Below are positions 34,374-42,649 of a stretch of DNA of 56,953 nucleotides, piece after piece (the first letter of the stretch is position 1; every line of letters starts with the position of its first letter). Position numbers and translations under genes: made by a program. Where the stretch lies: the NCBI GenBank assembly GCA_016872755.1, contig VGZE01000006.1:1-56953 (forward strand), in the 5' to 3' direction. Source of the DNA: Planctomycetota bacterium. GTDB lineage: Bacteria; Planctomycetota; UBA1135; GCA-002686595. Below the pieces are notes generated by a model. The model saw only the letters and a list, made by a program, of their open reading frames with translations, did no database searches and had not been told where the DNA came from.

Positions 34374-34630
34374 GCATCAGCCTCCGGCCTGCCGCGTGTG
34401 ACGCTCACGCGCGTGGGCGCGCTCACGGCTCGCTCCGCCTCGGCCGCACGCTCGAGCGCGAACAGTCCCAGGCGACCGACCAAGATCACGCCCACCAGCG
34501 AGCCCATCCCTCGCGCACAGGCGATCCACACAGGTACGTGCTGCAACAGCGACAGCAGGGCCGTACCGGCTGCCGCGGCGACCGCCACGCGCCGCACCAG
34601 CGGCTCCAACTGTTGGCGCGGACCATTCAT
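34370..34630 (-). CDS. Small membrane protein between flhG and fliA
   Basis: An 86-residue protein with one or two hydrophobic segments (VAVAAAAGTALLSLLQHVPV and GSLVGVILVGRLGLFAL) and short charged tails. The ATG is 8 bases after the flhG stop, and the TGA overlaps the fliA start by four bases, so it is embedded in the operon. I do not recognise a family. Its position between FlhG and FliA suggests a flagellar-specific function such as an accessory membrane factor. Confidence 0.65.
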   Translation of the reverse strand: MNGPRQQLEPLVRRVAVAAAAGTALLSLLQHVPVWIACARGMGSLVGVILVGRLGLFALERAAEAERAVSAPTRVSVTRGRPEADA

Positions 34631-34638
34631 CCGAATGG

Positions 34639-35487
34639 CTATTCGGCACTCCTCGCCAAGAGCTTGAGCGAGGCCAGCGCGCAGGACCGCTCCACATGGC
34701 CGGCCAGGGCCTCGATGCAGCGGGCCGCGAGGCTGCCGGGTTGGCGGGTCACGAAGGGCCGCCGCGTGAGCACGCTTTGAGCGGCTTCGCTGCTGCGCGG
34801 CAACCACCCCGCCAGCCTGGGAGATCGCGCCAGGAAGCGCTCGCTGACCACGCGCAGGCCGCGGGCGACGCGCTCGGCCTCGTCCGGTCCGGCGACCAGA
34901 TTGACGAGCAACTCGGGAGTCGGGATCTCGAGCGCGGAGCGATGTCCATGCGCATCGAGCGCCTTGATCAATCCGTAGGCATCGGTCAGCGCAGCCGGCT
35001 CGGGCGTCGTGACGATGAGCACGCGATTGGCGAGCGCGGCCGGCCACAGCACGTCGGCTCCGATCCCGGCGGCGGCGTCGCCGATCACGACATCGTAGTC
35101 CGCGCGCAACTCCGCGAGACCGCGCTCCAGCGCGGCCCGCAGCGCGGGCGCGAGCCCGACCATGCCCGGTTCCCCCGAGCCGGCCGCGAGCAGATCCACG
35201 CCCTCGGCCACGCGTACGGTCGCCTCGCGCAGCGATGTCCCCTCGAGCAGCACGTGCTCGAGATTGCATTCGGCGCTGCTCCCGAAGAGCACGTGCTGAT
35301 TGCCCAAGCCCAGGTCGAGGTCGACCAGCAACACCCGCCGACCGCGCCGCGCCAACGCCAGTGCGAGATTCGCGCAGACCAGGCTCTTGCCGACGCCGCC
35401 CTTCCCCCCGGCCACGAGCAACAGCGGTGCCGTGCGCCCGCTGCGCTCGGCAGGCGGCCTGTTACCCCGATTCGCGCTGCCGGTCAT
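34639..35487 (-). CDS. flhG: Flagellar number regulator FlhG (MinD-like ATPase)
   Basis: A 282-residue ParA/MinD-type P-loop ATPase. The deviant Walker A motif GKGGVGKS is at residues 28-35, followed by RRVLLVDLDLGLGNQHVLFG (switch region) and DYDVVIGDAAAGIG. FlhG controls flagellar number and works with FlhF. The usual C-terminal membrane-targeting amphipathic helix is only weakly suggested (SLKLLARSAE). The ATG overlaps the flhF stop (ATGA), confirming the start and coupling. Confidence 0.9.
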   Translation of the reverse strand: MTGSANRGNRPPAERSGRTAPLLLVAGGKGGVGKSLVCANLALALARRGRRVLLVDLDLGLGNQHVLFGSSAECNLEHVLLEGTSLREATVRVAEGVDLLAAGSGEPGMVGLAPALRAALERGLAELRADYDVVIGDAAAGIGADVLWPAALANRVLIVTTPEPAALTDAYGLIKALDAHGHRSALEIPTPELLVNLVAGPDEAERVARGLRVVSERFLARSPRLAGWLPRSSEAAQSVLTRRPFVTRQPGSLAARCIEALAGHVERSCALASLKLLARSAE

Positions 35488-36464
35488 TCGAACCTCCCGC
35501 GCAGCATCAGATCGGCAACGCGTTCAGCGTCGGCGCGACACAGGTGCTGCTCTTGCAGCGGCCCCTTCGAGAGCAGGGCCAGGCCGATCGAGCGATCGGC
35601 ACAGATCTCGACCGCGGTGCCCGGCTCGGACGCTTCGTCGAACCGCGTCAACACGGCGGCGCGCGGCGACAAGGGCGCATGGGCCTCGCACTGCTCGATC
35701 AGCACGCGCCGCGAGAGCGCGGCCGACAGCACCAGATAGGACACAACGGAGAGCTGCGCTGACGCCACCAGCAGGGACTGCGCGCCCCCGATGTCGGAGT
35801 GGAGGCTGGCGTCGCCGGGCGAGTCCAGCAGGACGATGTCGCAGTCGGAGCACTCGCGCAGGGCGCGCTCGAGCGCCGCGCTGTCGCCGGCGATCGCCAC
35901 CGGACGGCCGAGCGCGCGAGCGGCGGCCGCGAAGGGCAACCCGACGCGCTCTGCGTCCGCGCCCAAGCCCACGAAGCCGACGCGGCGTCCCGCGCGCCCC
36001 ATGCGCAGCGCCAGGCGGCCGGCAGCACTGCTCTTTCCGGCCCCCGATGGGCCGACGAACGCGATGCGTGCGCCGCGCTGCGGGGATGGAGCGATCGCGA
36101 CGCATGTGGCGAGCGCGCGCGCCGCCGCGTCGATGGCCAGGATCCCGCTCGCCCCCTCGCGCGCCGCCAGCTTCCCGATGCGCGCCGCGAAGGCCTCGCT
36201 GGCGCCATTGCGCACGAGCCGAGCCGTCAGGTCGCGCAGGCCGTTCTCGGGCGGTTCGGCGCTCGGCCAGACCTTGCGCCGCACGTCCGCGCGACGCGGG
36301 GCGGGCACGAGCACGTTCGGATCGGTGGGCACCGAGACCGAGATCGAGACGCTGCCGTCGGGCAGCGACTCCTGGGCCACGACGAGCGCATCGTCCCCTC
36401 CTTGGCTACGAGCGCGTTCCAAGGCCTCGCGCAGGTCTCGACCGCGTACACGCACGATGGTCAT
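35484..36464 (-). CDS. flhF: Flagellar biosynthesis GTPase FlhF (divergent)
   Basis: A 326-residue SRP-type GTPase that places the flagellum at the pole. It has an N-terminal B region (MTIVRVRGRDLREALERA, then basic linker), an N domain, and a GTPase core with IAFVGPSGAGKSSAAGRLA as G1. Compared with the family, G1 has Ser and Ala substitutions, G3 reads LLDSPGD instead of D(T/A)xGR, and G4 reads LTRFDEA instead of TKxDE. GTP hydrolysis or dimer contacts may thus differ. Gene order flhA-flhF-flhG supports the assignment, with one base between flhA and flhF. Confidence 0.85.
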   Translation of the reverse strand: MTIVRVRGRDLREALERARSQGGDDALVVAQESLPDGSVSISVSVPTDPNVLVPAPRRADVRRKVWPSAEPPENGLRDLTARLVRNGASEAFAARIGKLAAREGASGILAIDAAARALATCVAIAPSPQRGARIAFVGPSGAGKSSAAGRLALRMGRAGRRVGFVGLGADAERVGLPFAAAARALGRPVAIAGDSAALERALRECSDCDIVLLDSPGDASLHSDIGGAQSLLVASAQLSVVSYLVLSAALSRRVLIEQCEAHAPLSPRAAVLTRFDEASEPGTAVEICADRSIGLALLSKGPLQEQHLCRADAERVADLMLRGRFE

Positions 36465-36465
36465 C

Positions 36466-38613
36466 TCAATCCTCCATTCTCACGATGCCCGTCGTCTCGA
36501 CGGCGCGCGCCGGGACGACTTCGTTGTAGGAAAGCACGCACACCTTCGGCAGGGACTGACGCACGAGCTCGTTGACGAAGCGCCGCACGTTGGAGCGCAC
36601 GAGCACGACCACGTTGGCGCCGCCTCGAGCGGACTTGGCGATCGAGTCGGCGATGCGCTCCATCAGCGCTTGCAGATATGCCGGATTCACTCCGCCGGGT
36701 TCGGAATCGCCGCCGATGCCGACAGCACCGGCGAGGCGCGCCTCGATCGCCGGATCCAGCGTCACGGCGCGCACGGTGCCGGCCTTGTCGGCGACCATCT
36801 CGCACAGCACGCGTCCAAGCCGCTGTCGGACGTGCTCGGTGAGCGTCTCGGGGTCCTTGGTCTTCGCGGCGTGGTCCGCGAGAGTCTCGAGAATCAGCGC
36901 CATGTTGCGAATCGGAACCCCTTCGCGCAGCAGATTGCGCAGGACCTTCTGGACGTCGCCGTAGCTCATGCGGTCGGGGATCAGCTCCTGCACCACCGCG
37001 GGCGAAACGCGCTTGACGTTCTCGATGAGCTCCTTCACGTCGTCGCGCGTGAGCACTTCGCCCAGCGAGCCGCGCAACACTTCCGAGAGGTGCGTGACGA
37101 GCACGCTCGTCGCATCGATGACCGTGTAACCCTGCAGCTCGGATTCTTCGCGCTGCGACTCGCGGATCCACCATGCCGGCAATCCGAAGGCCGGATCCCG
37201 CGTCTCCTTGCCTTGCAAGCGGCGTCCGGCCTGCCCGCCGTCCATCGCGAGGTAGTGGCCCGGTTCGATGGTCCCGCGTCCGACCTCCTGGCCGCCGATC
37301 AGGATCCGGTATCCGGTGGCTTCCTGACGGATGTTGTCGCGGATGCGGACCGCGGGCAGCATGATGCCCTCGCGCAGTGCGAAGCGCCTGCGCAACTGCG
37401 AGATGTGATCGAGAATGCCTGTGCCGCTCTTGTCCTGCACGAGCGGGATCAAGCGGTAGCCGATCTCGAGCGCGACGCGATCGACCTGCAGCAGCTCATC
37501 GATGCCATCTCCGGTCTTCGACGCGGGAGACTCCGGCGTCGTGCCGGCTGCGGCAGCCGGCGCACCCGCGCTCTTCCCCGCGCCGGCGGCAGGCGCCGGG
37601 CGCGCGTCGGCTGCGACCGCGAGCGCGGCATCGTCGCGCGCCAAGGTGACCGCGACGAAATAGAGCGAGCCGGCCAGCACCGCGAAGGGCATCAACGGCA
37701 TGCCCGGCAGCAGGGCGATCGCGCCCATCATTCCGGCTGCGATCAAGAGCGGCTTGCGGCGCAGCGCGATCTGGCCCACCAGGTTCTCGCCCAGGCTCGC
37801 TTCGCTGTTCGAGCGCGTGACCAGCACTGCGGCGGCCGTCGACACGAACAGTGCCGGGATCTGGCTGACCAGGCCGTCACCGACCGAGAGCATCGAGTAG
37901 CGCTTGCCCGCCTCGGCGATCGACAGTCCGTTCCAGGTACCGAGCGCGATACCTCCGACGAGATTGAGCGCCGTGATGATCAGGCCCGCGATCGCGTCGC
38001 CGCGCACGAACTTGCTGGCGCCGTCCATCGCGCCGTAGAACTCGGCTTCCGCGGCGATGGCGTCGCGGCGCTTGCGTGCGTCATCCGTGTCGATGATGCC
38101 GGCGTTGAGGTCGGCATCGATCGCCATCTGCTTCCCCGGCATCGCGTCGAGCACGAAGCGCGCCGCCACTTCCGAGACGCGCCCCGAGCCTTTGGTGATC
38201 ACGACGAACTGGATGATCACGAGGATCAGGAAGACCACGAGGCCGACCGCCAGGTTGTCACCCACCATGAAGCGGCCGAACGCCTGGATGATGCGGCCGG
38301 CCTCGCCGTCGGTCAGGATCAGGCGGGTGCTCGCGACGTTGAGGCCGAGCCTGAAGAGCGTCGCGAACAAGAGCAGCGTCGGGAACGTGGAGAGCTCGGA
38401 GGTCTTCCGCACGTTCATGGTGACCAGCAGCAGCAGCAGCGAGAGCCCGACGTTCAGCGCGAGCAGCAGATCCAGGATCGGCACCGGAATCGGCGTGATC
38501 AGGGTCAGGAGCAGCGTGAGCACGCCGATCGCGAGCAGCCAGTCGGCGCGCTTGGCGAGGCGCTGGCCGAGCGACTGGGCCATCGTGGTGGTGTTGTTCG
38601 CGGGTGCAGCCAT
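36466..38613 (-). CDS. flhA: Flagellar export gate protein FlhA
   Basis: A 715-residue membrane protein of the flagellar type III export gate. The N-terminal 330 or so residues contain about eight hydrophobic helices, with the family blocks LRLGLNVASTRLIL-like, TKGSGRVSEVAARFVLDAMP and QMAIDADLNAG (the FHIPEP signature region). A linker rich in Ala/Gly follows, then the large cytoplasmic domain that docks chaperone-substrate complexes. It forms a nonameric ring and uses the proton-motive force with FlhB, FliP, FliQ and FliR. Start ATG 38613, with an alternative Met11. Confidence 0.96.
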   Translation of the reverse strand: MAAPANNTTTMAQSLGQRLAKRADWLLAIGVLTLLLTLITPIPVPILDLLLALNVGLSLLLLLVTMNVRKTSELSTFPTLLLFATLFRLGLNVASTRLILTDGEAGRIIQAFGRFMVGDNLAVGLVVFLILVIIQFVVITKGSGRVSEVAARFVLDAMPGKQMAIDADLNAGIIDTDDARKRRDAIAAEAEFYGAMDGASKFVRGDAIAGLIITALNLVGGIALGTWNGLSIAEAGKRYSMLSVGDGLVSQIPALFVSTAAAVLVTRSNSEASLGENLVGQIALRRKPLLIAAGMMGAIALLPGMPLMPFAVLAGSLYFVAVTLARDDAALAVAADARPAPAAGAGKSAGAPAAAAGTTPESPASKTGDGIDELLQVDRVALEIGYRLIPLVQDKSGTGILDHISQLRRRFALREGIMLPAVRIRDNIRQEATGYRILIGGQEVGRGTIEPGHYLAMDGGQAGRRLQGKETRDPAFGLPAWWIRESQREESELQGYTVIDATSVLVTHLSEVLRGSLGEVLTRDDVKELIENVKRVSPAVVQELIPDRMSYGDVQKVLRNLLREGVPIRNMALILETLADHAAKTKDPETLTEHVRQRLGRVLCEMVADKAGTVRAVTLDPAIEARLAGAVGIGGDSEPGGVNPAYLQALMERIADSIAKSARGGANVVVLVRSNVRRFVNELVRQSLPKVCVLSYNEVVPARAVETTGIVRMED

Positions 38614-38619
38614 GGATCA

Positions 38620-39723
38620 TCAGCCCGCGCGGGCCACCTGCTGGACGCGGTACACGTAGTTCAGGACTTCGGCCACGGCCGTGTAGAGGTCCTCGGGGAC
38701 CTCGGATCCGATCTCGACGCGTCGGTGCAACGCACGCGCGAGGCGAACGTCCTCGTGCAATGGCACACCTGCGACGACCGCCACGCCCTTGATGCGCTCC
38801 GCGACGAGGTCGAACCCCTTGGCCACGACGCGCGGCGCCGCGAACAGCGGCTCGCCGTTCTCGCCGCGGGGATAGGAGAGCGCGACCGCGACGTGCGTCG
38901 GATTGGTCACGACCACGGTCGCCTTGGGAACGTCCTGCATCATGCGTCGGCGCGACACCTCGCGCTGGATCTGCCGGATGCGCGCCTTGACGTGGGGATC
39001 GCCTTCCGAGGACTTGTGCTCGCGCTTGACCTCGTCCTTGGTCATGCGCAGGTCCTTGGCGTGCTGCCATCTCTGATAGAAGACGTCGAAGAGAGCGAGC
39101 GCGAGGCCCGTGCCGAGCACCCACAGGCCGAGCTTCCATGCCAGCGCGCCGAGCGCCACCAGGAAAGGACCGACTTCGCCCCCGGAGGTCGCGATGATCG
39201 CGGGCATGCCGCGCCACAGGACGTAAGTGCCGACGGCTCCGATCACGAACAAGTGCGCGAAGCCGAAGCTCAGCTTGGTGAGGCTCCTCAAGCTGAAGAC
39301 CTTGGACAGGTTCGCCGAGGGATCGAGGCGTGCCGGGTTGATCCCGACGGATTCGCCGGCGATCACGAATCCCACTTGGCCCCAAGCCGCGAAAGCGGAG
39401 GCGGCCAGGATCGGACCGATCACCGCCATCAGGGCGAGGCCGATCCCGAACAGACACTCGAGTACCAGCGCAACGGCATCGTTGGGCCCCCATTCGGTCG
39501 ATGCGCTGTACTGCAAGCGCTCGATGAAGCGCCCCAACAGGCGTCCAAGCGCTTCGATGAGACGCGGACCGCACAGCAGGATCGAGACCATCCCTGCCAG
39601 GGCGGCGATCGCTGCGGCGAACTCTTGCGAGTACGGGGCTTTGCCGCTCTGCCTCGCTTCATGCAAGCGCCGGGGAGTCGCCTCCTCTGTGCGCTGGTCG
39701 CGATCTTCGCCTGCACCGGCCAT
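38620..39723 (-). CDS. flhB: Flagellar export switch protein FlhB
   Basis: A 367-residue membrane protein with four hydrophobic helices and a cytoplasmic C-terminal domain carrying the self-cleaving motif NPTH at residues 274-277, within VVTNPTHVAVALSYP. Cleavage there switches export from rod/hook to filament proteins. The N-terminus EEATPRRLHEARQSGK is the typical FlhB start. It lies 4 bases after fliR and 6 bases before flhA. Confidence 0.96.
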   Translation of the reverse strand: MAGAGEDRDQRTEEATPRRLHEARQSGKAPYSQEFAAAIAALAGMVSILLCGPRLIEALGRLLGRFIERLQYSASTEWGPNDAVALVLECLFGIGLALMAVIGPILAASAFAAWGQVGFVIAGESVGINPARLDPSANLSKVFSLRSLTKLSFGFAHLFVIGAVGTYVLWRGMPAIIATSGGEVGPFLVALGALAWKLGLWVLGTGLALALFDVFYQRWQHAKDLRMTKDEVKREHKSSEGDPHVKARIRQIQREVSRRRMMQDVPKATVVVTNPTHVAVALSYPRGENGEPLFAAPRVVAKGFDLVAERIKGVAVVAGVPLHEDVRLARALHRRVEIGSEVPEDLYTAVAEVLNYVYRVQQVARAG

Positions 39724-39727
39724 TGCG

Positions 39728-40492
39728 CTAGACCCTGATCTCCACGAGTCCGGCCCCGAGCATCTCGAGCAGCATGTCGGCCAGGCTGCGCGTCGCGGGC
39801 GCGATCAGCGGCGCGAAGAGCATCATCAGCGCCAGGCCCAGCAATACGCGCACCTGGAACGAGAGGTCGAAGATGTGCAGTGACGGCACGAGTCGCGACA
39901 ACAAGCCGAGCAGACCGGTCGTCAGCATCAAGCAGGCGATGACCGGCGCCGCGAAGGTGATGCCGGCGGCGAACATGCGCGCGAAGCCGTCCACAGCGAG
40001 CTCGCCGAGACCGTCTCCCAGGCGCATGGCTCCCACGGGGGCGACACGGAACGACTCCGAGAGCGCGCGGATCATCCAGTGGTGGGCGTCGACCGCGAAC
40101 AGCGCCAGCAGCGCGAAGGTCTCGTAGATGCGCGGGATCAACCCGCTCGAAACTCCGGTTGCGGGGTCGATCTGCGACGACAGCGTGAATCCCATGTCGT
40201 GCCCGACGAACTCCCCCGCGACCTGGACGCCCACCATCAGGCACTGCAGGCAGAAGGCGAAGAAGAAGCCGATCAGCAATTCGCGCAGAGCCAGCGCTCC
40301 GTACTCGAGCGGCGCCGGCGAGTGGCCGAGCGGGACTCCGCCCGAGGCGTAGAGTGCGAAGGCGAGCAAGGCGATCACGCCCACCTTCGTCGCGCTGATG
40401 CCACCCGAGAGCCCGAGCAGTGGCGACGCCAGCACGAGCGCGCTCGTGCGCAGCAGGTACAGGCCGAAGGCTTCGAGGGTTCCGGGGGGCAT
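39728..40492 (-). CDS. fliR: Flagellar export protein FliR
   Basis: A 254-residue membrane protein with about six hydrophobic segments. It shows the FliR hallmarks: an N-terminal LEAFGLYLLRTSALVLASPL, a central GEFVGHDMGFTLSSQIDPAT, then an ETFALLALFAVDAHHWMIRA block. It is a single-copy subunit of the FliP5-Q4-R1 export pore. It follows fliQ after 17 bases and is 4 bases before flhB. Confidence 0.95.
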   Translation of the reverse strand: MPPGTLEAFGLYLLRTSALVLASPLLGLSGGISATKVGVIALLAFALYASGGVPLGHSPAPLEYGALALRELLIGFFFAFCLQCLMVGVQVAGEFVGHDMGFTLSSQIDPATGVSSGLIPRIYETFALLALFAVDAHHWMIRALSESFRVAPVGAMRLGDGLGELAVDGFARMFAAGITFAAPVIACLMLTTGLLGLLSRLVPSLHIFDLSFQVRVLLGLALMMLFAPLIAPATRSLADMLLEMLGAGLVEIRV

Positions 40493-40509
40493 GGGCCGCG
40501 CGGCGAGGT

Positions 40510-40788
40510 CTACGAGAGCCCGAACTCCACGAGTTGAGCGAAGATGCTCGCGGTGTAGTCCCGCAAGATCGACAGGATCGGCGCCAGCAAGAGCAACGCG
40601 ACGAGGAACACCGCGAGCATCTTCGGGATCTGCGTCAGGGTCTGTTCCTGCACCGAGGTCAGGGTCTGGAACAAGCTGACGCTCAAGCCCACGACGAGAC
40701 CGACGATCAACATAGGCGCAGCGACCACCAGGGCCACCATCAGGAACTCGCGAGCGAGGTCCGCGATGCGCATGTCCATCTGATCCAT
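40510..40788 (-). CDS. fliQ: Flagellar export protein FliQ
   Basis: A 92-residue protein with two hydrophobic hairpin helices. The conserved GLVVGLSVSLFQTLTSVQEQ segment is followed by TLTQIPKML, diagnostic for FliQ/SctS. It forms part of the FliPQR pore. AGGA lies upstream of the ATG at 40788, 7 bases after fliP. Confidence 0.95.
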   Translation of the reverse strand: MDQMDMRIADLAREFLMVALVVAAPMLIVGLVVGLSVSLFQTLTSVQEQTLTQIPKMLAVFLVALLLLAPILSILRDYTASIFAQLVEFGLS

Positions 40789-40795
40789 GGAATCC

Positions 40796-41731
40796 TCAGG
40801 TGGTGGTGAAGGAGGTGACGAGCGAGCTGCAGACCAGGTGCCAGCCGTCCACGAGCACGAAGATCAGGATCTTGAATGGGGTCGAGACCATGACCGGTGG
40901 AAGCATGAACATGCCCATCGACAGCAGCACGCTGGACACGACGAGGTCGATGACGAGGAACGGCAGGAAGAGCAGGAATCCCATCTGGAACGCGGTCTTC
41001 AGCTCGGAGAGCACGAAGGCCGGGACCACGACGCGCGCCGGCGGCGTCTTGGCTTCCGGGCTGTCCGGCGCGATGTTGGCGAGCTCGCTGAAGAACGCGA
41101 TCTCGCTGGGGCGCGTGTTGGCGACCAGGAAGCCGCGCAGCTCGCGCCAGCCGGCCTCGCCCGCCTGAGCCACGTCCATGCGACCGTCGCGATACGGCAG
41201 GTAGGCCTGCTCGTGGATCCGCTCGGCCACCGGCGCCATCACGAACATCGTCAAGAACAACGCGAGACCCGTGAGCACGGGATTGGGCGGCAATTCGTTG
41301 ATCGACAGCGAGCGCCGCACGAACGAGAGCACGATCACGATGCGCGTGAAGCACGTGACCGTCACCAGGATCGCGGGGAGCAGCGAGAGCAGCGTCAGCA
41401 GGACCGCGATCTCGATCGCGGTGGCGCCCTTGACGCCGTTGGCTCCGATCAGTCCTCCCAGCCCGGACAGGTCGTCGAGTGCGGACGAACTCGGCTCGTT
41501 CGAACTCCCCGCCGAGAGATCCGAGCCGCGCGTCGCGGCAGATGAGGATCCGTACAACGCATCCAAGGCGACAGCTTGCCCGCCAGCGAAGGGCTCGAGC
41601 TCTCGCGCCAAGGCCGCCTGGTTGAGCTCGGCCTGAGCGCGACCATGCGGGAGGAGCAGCGGCACTTGGGCCTCTGCCGCCAGTCCGAGCACGAAGAGTG
41701 CGATCGCGATCCACGCGGCCCGCAGGTTCAC
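40796..41731 (-). CDS. fliP: Flagellar export pore protein FliP
   Basis: A 311-residue membrane protein with an N-terminal signal peptide (AAWIAIALFVLGLAAEAQ), a low-complexity Ser/Ala linker, then the FliP domain: TRIVIVLSFVRRSLSINELP, ANTRPSEIAFFSELA, AFVLSELKTAFQMGFLLFLP and VDGWHLVCSSLV. Five copies form the core of the export pore. The start is GTG at 41731, which has GGAGG 6 bases upstream and overlaps the fliO stop (GTGA); no ATG fits. Confidence 0.95.
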   Translation of the reverse strand: MNLRAAWIAIALFVLGLAAEAQVPLLLPHGRAQAELNQAALARELEPFAGGQAVALDALYGSSSAATRGSDLSAGSSNEPSSSALDDLSGLGGLIGANGVKGATAIEIAVLLTLLSLLPAILVTVTCFTRIVIVLSFVRRSLSINELPPNPVLTGLALFLTMFVMAPVAERIHEQAYLPYRDGRMDVAQAGEAGWRELRGFLVANTRPSEIAFFSELANIAPDSPEAKTPPARVVVPAFVLSELKTAFQMGFLLFLPFLVIDLVVSSVLLSMGMFMLPPVMVSTPFKILIFVLVDGWHLVCSSLVTSFTTT

Positions 41732-42162
41732 CGAGCGCCTCCGTCCTGAGTCGCCGCGGCTTGCTGACCCGTGCGACCCATCAGGCGCGAGAGGATCTTC
41801 GAGAAGTCGGCGCCGTCCACGATCGAGCGCGAAGTCTCGGGCACGCTCTCCCGATCGAGCTCGCCGACCAGGTGCACTTCCTTGTCTCCCAACCCCAGCA
41901 CGAACGTGCGGTCGTAGCACTTGACCACGGCGACGCGCTGCTTCCCGCCCAGCGGGAGCATGTCGACGATCTTCATCCCGCGCCGGTCCAGACCGCGCTG
42001 CGTGGTGCTCGCGATGAGGCGGCGGAAGCCCCAGGCGAGCACGAGGATCGCAGCGATCAGCGCTCCGCAGACGAGCAGGTAGCGCGTGAGATCGGGACCC
42101 GTCGGGAGCGGATCACCGCCGGCGACGACGCCAATCGGTGGACTGAGCAGGGTGATGGCCAT
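41728..42162 (-). CDS. fliO: Flagellar biosynthesis protein FliO
   Basis: A 144-residue protein with a single hydrophobic helix near residues 28-46 and a cytoplasmic domain. KIVDMLPLGGKQRVAVVKCY is the conserved FliO core, followed by RTFVLGLGDKEVHLV. FliO assists assembly of FliP. It is the first gene of the export operon. A sigma-54 promoter match lies about 25 bases upstream, and the stop overlaps fliP. Confidence 0.88.
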   Translation of the reverse strand: MAITLLSPPIGVVAGGDPLPTGPDLTRYLLVCGALIAAILVLAWGFRRLIASTTQRGLDRRGMKIVDMLPLGGKQRVAVVKCYDRTFVLGLGDKEVHLVGELDRESVPETSRSIVDGADFSKILSRLMGRTGQQAAATQDGGAR

Positions 42163-42186
42163 GGCAGGGGCAGCCAGGGCCCGAGC

Positions 42187-42202
42187 GCAATGACCGTGCC
42201 AA
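42187..42202 (-). promoter_or_regulatory. Sigma-54 (RpoN) promoter for fliO operon
   Basis: Minus-strand TTGGCACGGTCATTGC matches the consensus YTGGCACGRNNNTTGCW at every defined position except the last W. The GG and GC dinucleotides are 10 bases apart as required. The predicted start site is near 42175, about 13 bases before the fliO ATG. It should need an enhancer-binding activator (FlrC/FleQ type), which is not encoded in this window. Confidence 0.8.
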
Positions 42203-42251
42203 CACCGAATCGGCCTTGCGCGACCTCAGCGCGGGTCTGGCGCGCCGGCTC

Positions 42252-42270
42252 GTGTGGTGTTTCACCACAC
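42252..42270. terminator. Perfect hairpin between the two flagellar units
   Basis: GTGTGGTG (42252-42259) and CACCACAC (42263-42270) form an 8-bp stem with loop TTT. It lies between the stop of the fliD-fliS-chaperone unit and the sigma-54 promoter of fliO. There is no T-run on either strand, so it may stop or pause readthrough, or act as an activator site. Confidence 0.45.
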
Positions 42271-42298
42271 CTGTCGAGATTCGCGGCGGCGGGCCTCG

Positions 42299-42649
42299 TC
42301 AGGCCTCGAGGTCGCAGTTTCGAGCGTCGTGCAGGCGCTCGCGTTGGCGCTCGAGACGCTCGCGAGCGGCGCGTACTCCGCTCAAGGCGCTCACCGTGTG
42401 ATCGAGCTCGCGTGTCGCCAACTGCTGGGCTACGCGCAGGAGATCGCGTAGCGCCTCGCTCTCGCGCGGCAGGCTGGCGCGCGATCCCGCCGTGCCCAGG
42501 GCGGCCTTCAGCTCGTGCATCTGGCGCTCGAAGTCGCCGGTCGTCGGCGCCGGCGGAGGCATGCCATGATCGAGCGCTTCCACGACGCGCGACAGGGATG
42601 TTCGCGCCTCCGCCAGCAAGGCGGCGAGGGGCGTGTCCGCCTCGCTCAC
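42299..42649 (-). CDS. Putative flagellar chaperone, FlgN/FliT-like
   Basis: A 116-residue helical protein (ADTPLAALLAEARTSLSRVV, LRDLLRVAQQLATRELDHTV, RAARERLERQRERLH). It has no signal peptide. It follows fliS and overlaps its stop (GTGA), with GAGG 7 bases before the GTG, so the GTG at 42649 is the likely start rather than an upstream ATG at 42679. In other bacteria this position holds FliT or FlgN, helical chaperones for filament-cap or hook-junction proteins. The assignment rests on size, helical content and place, not on a motif. Confidence 0.6.
   Translation of the reverse strand: MSEADTPLAALLAEARTSLSRVVEALDHGMPPPAPTTGDFERQMHELKAALGTAGSRASLPRESEALRDLLRVAQQLATRELDHTVSALSGVRAARERLERQRERLHDARNCDLEA

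Noticed and set aside
35791-39738. A 1315-codon open frame on the plus strand
   Set aside because: It lies opposite flhF, flhA and flhB, which are certain genes; no protein features are seen.
40829-40843. Sigma-54-like TGGCAC-N5-CTGC on the minus strand
   Set aside because: It is inside fliP coding sequence near the 3' end and the -12 element is imperfect; probably chance.
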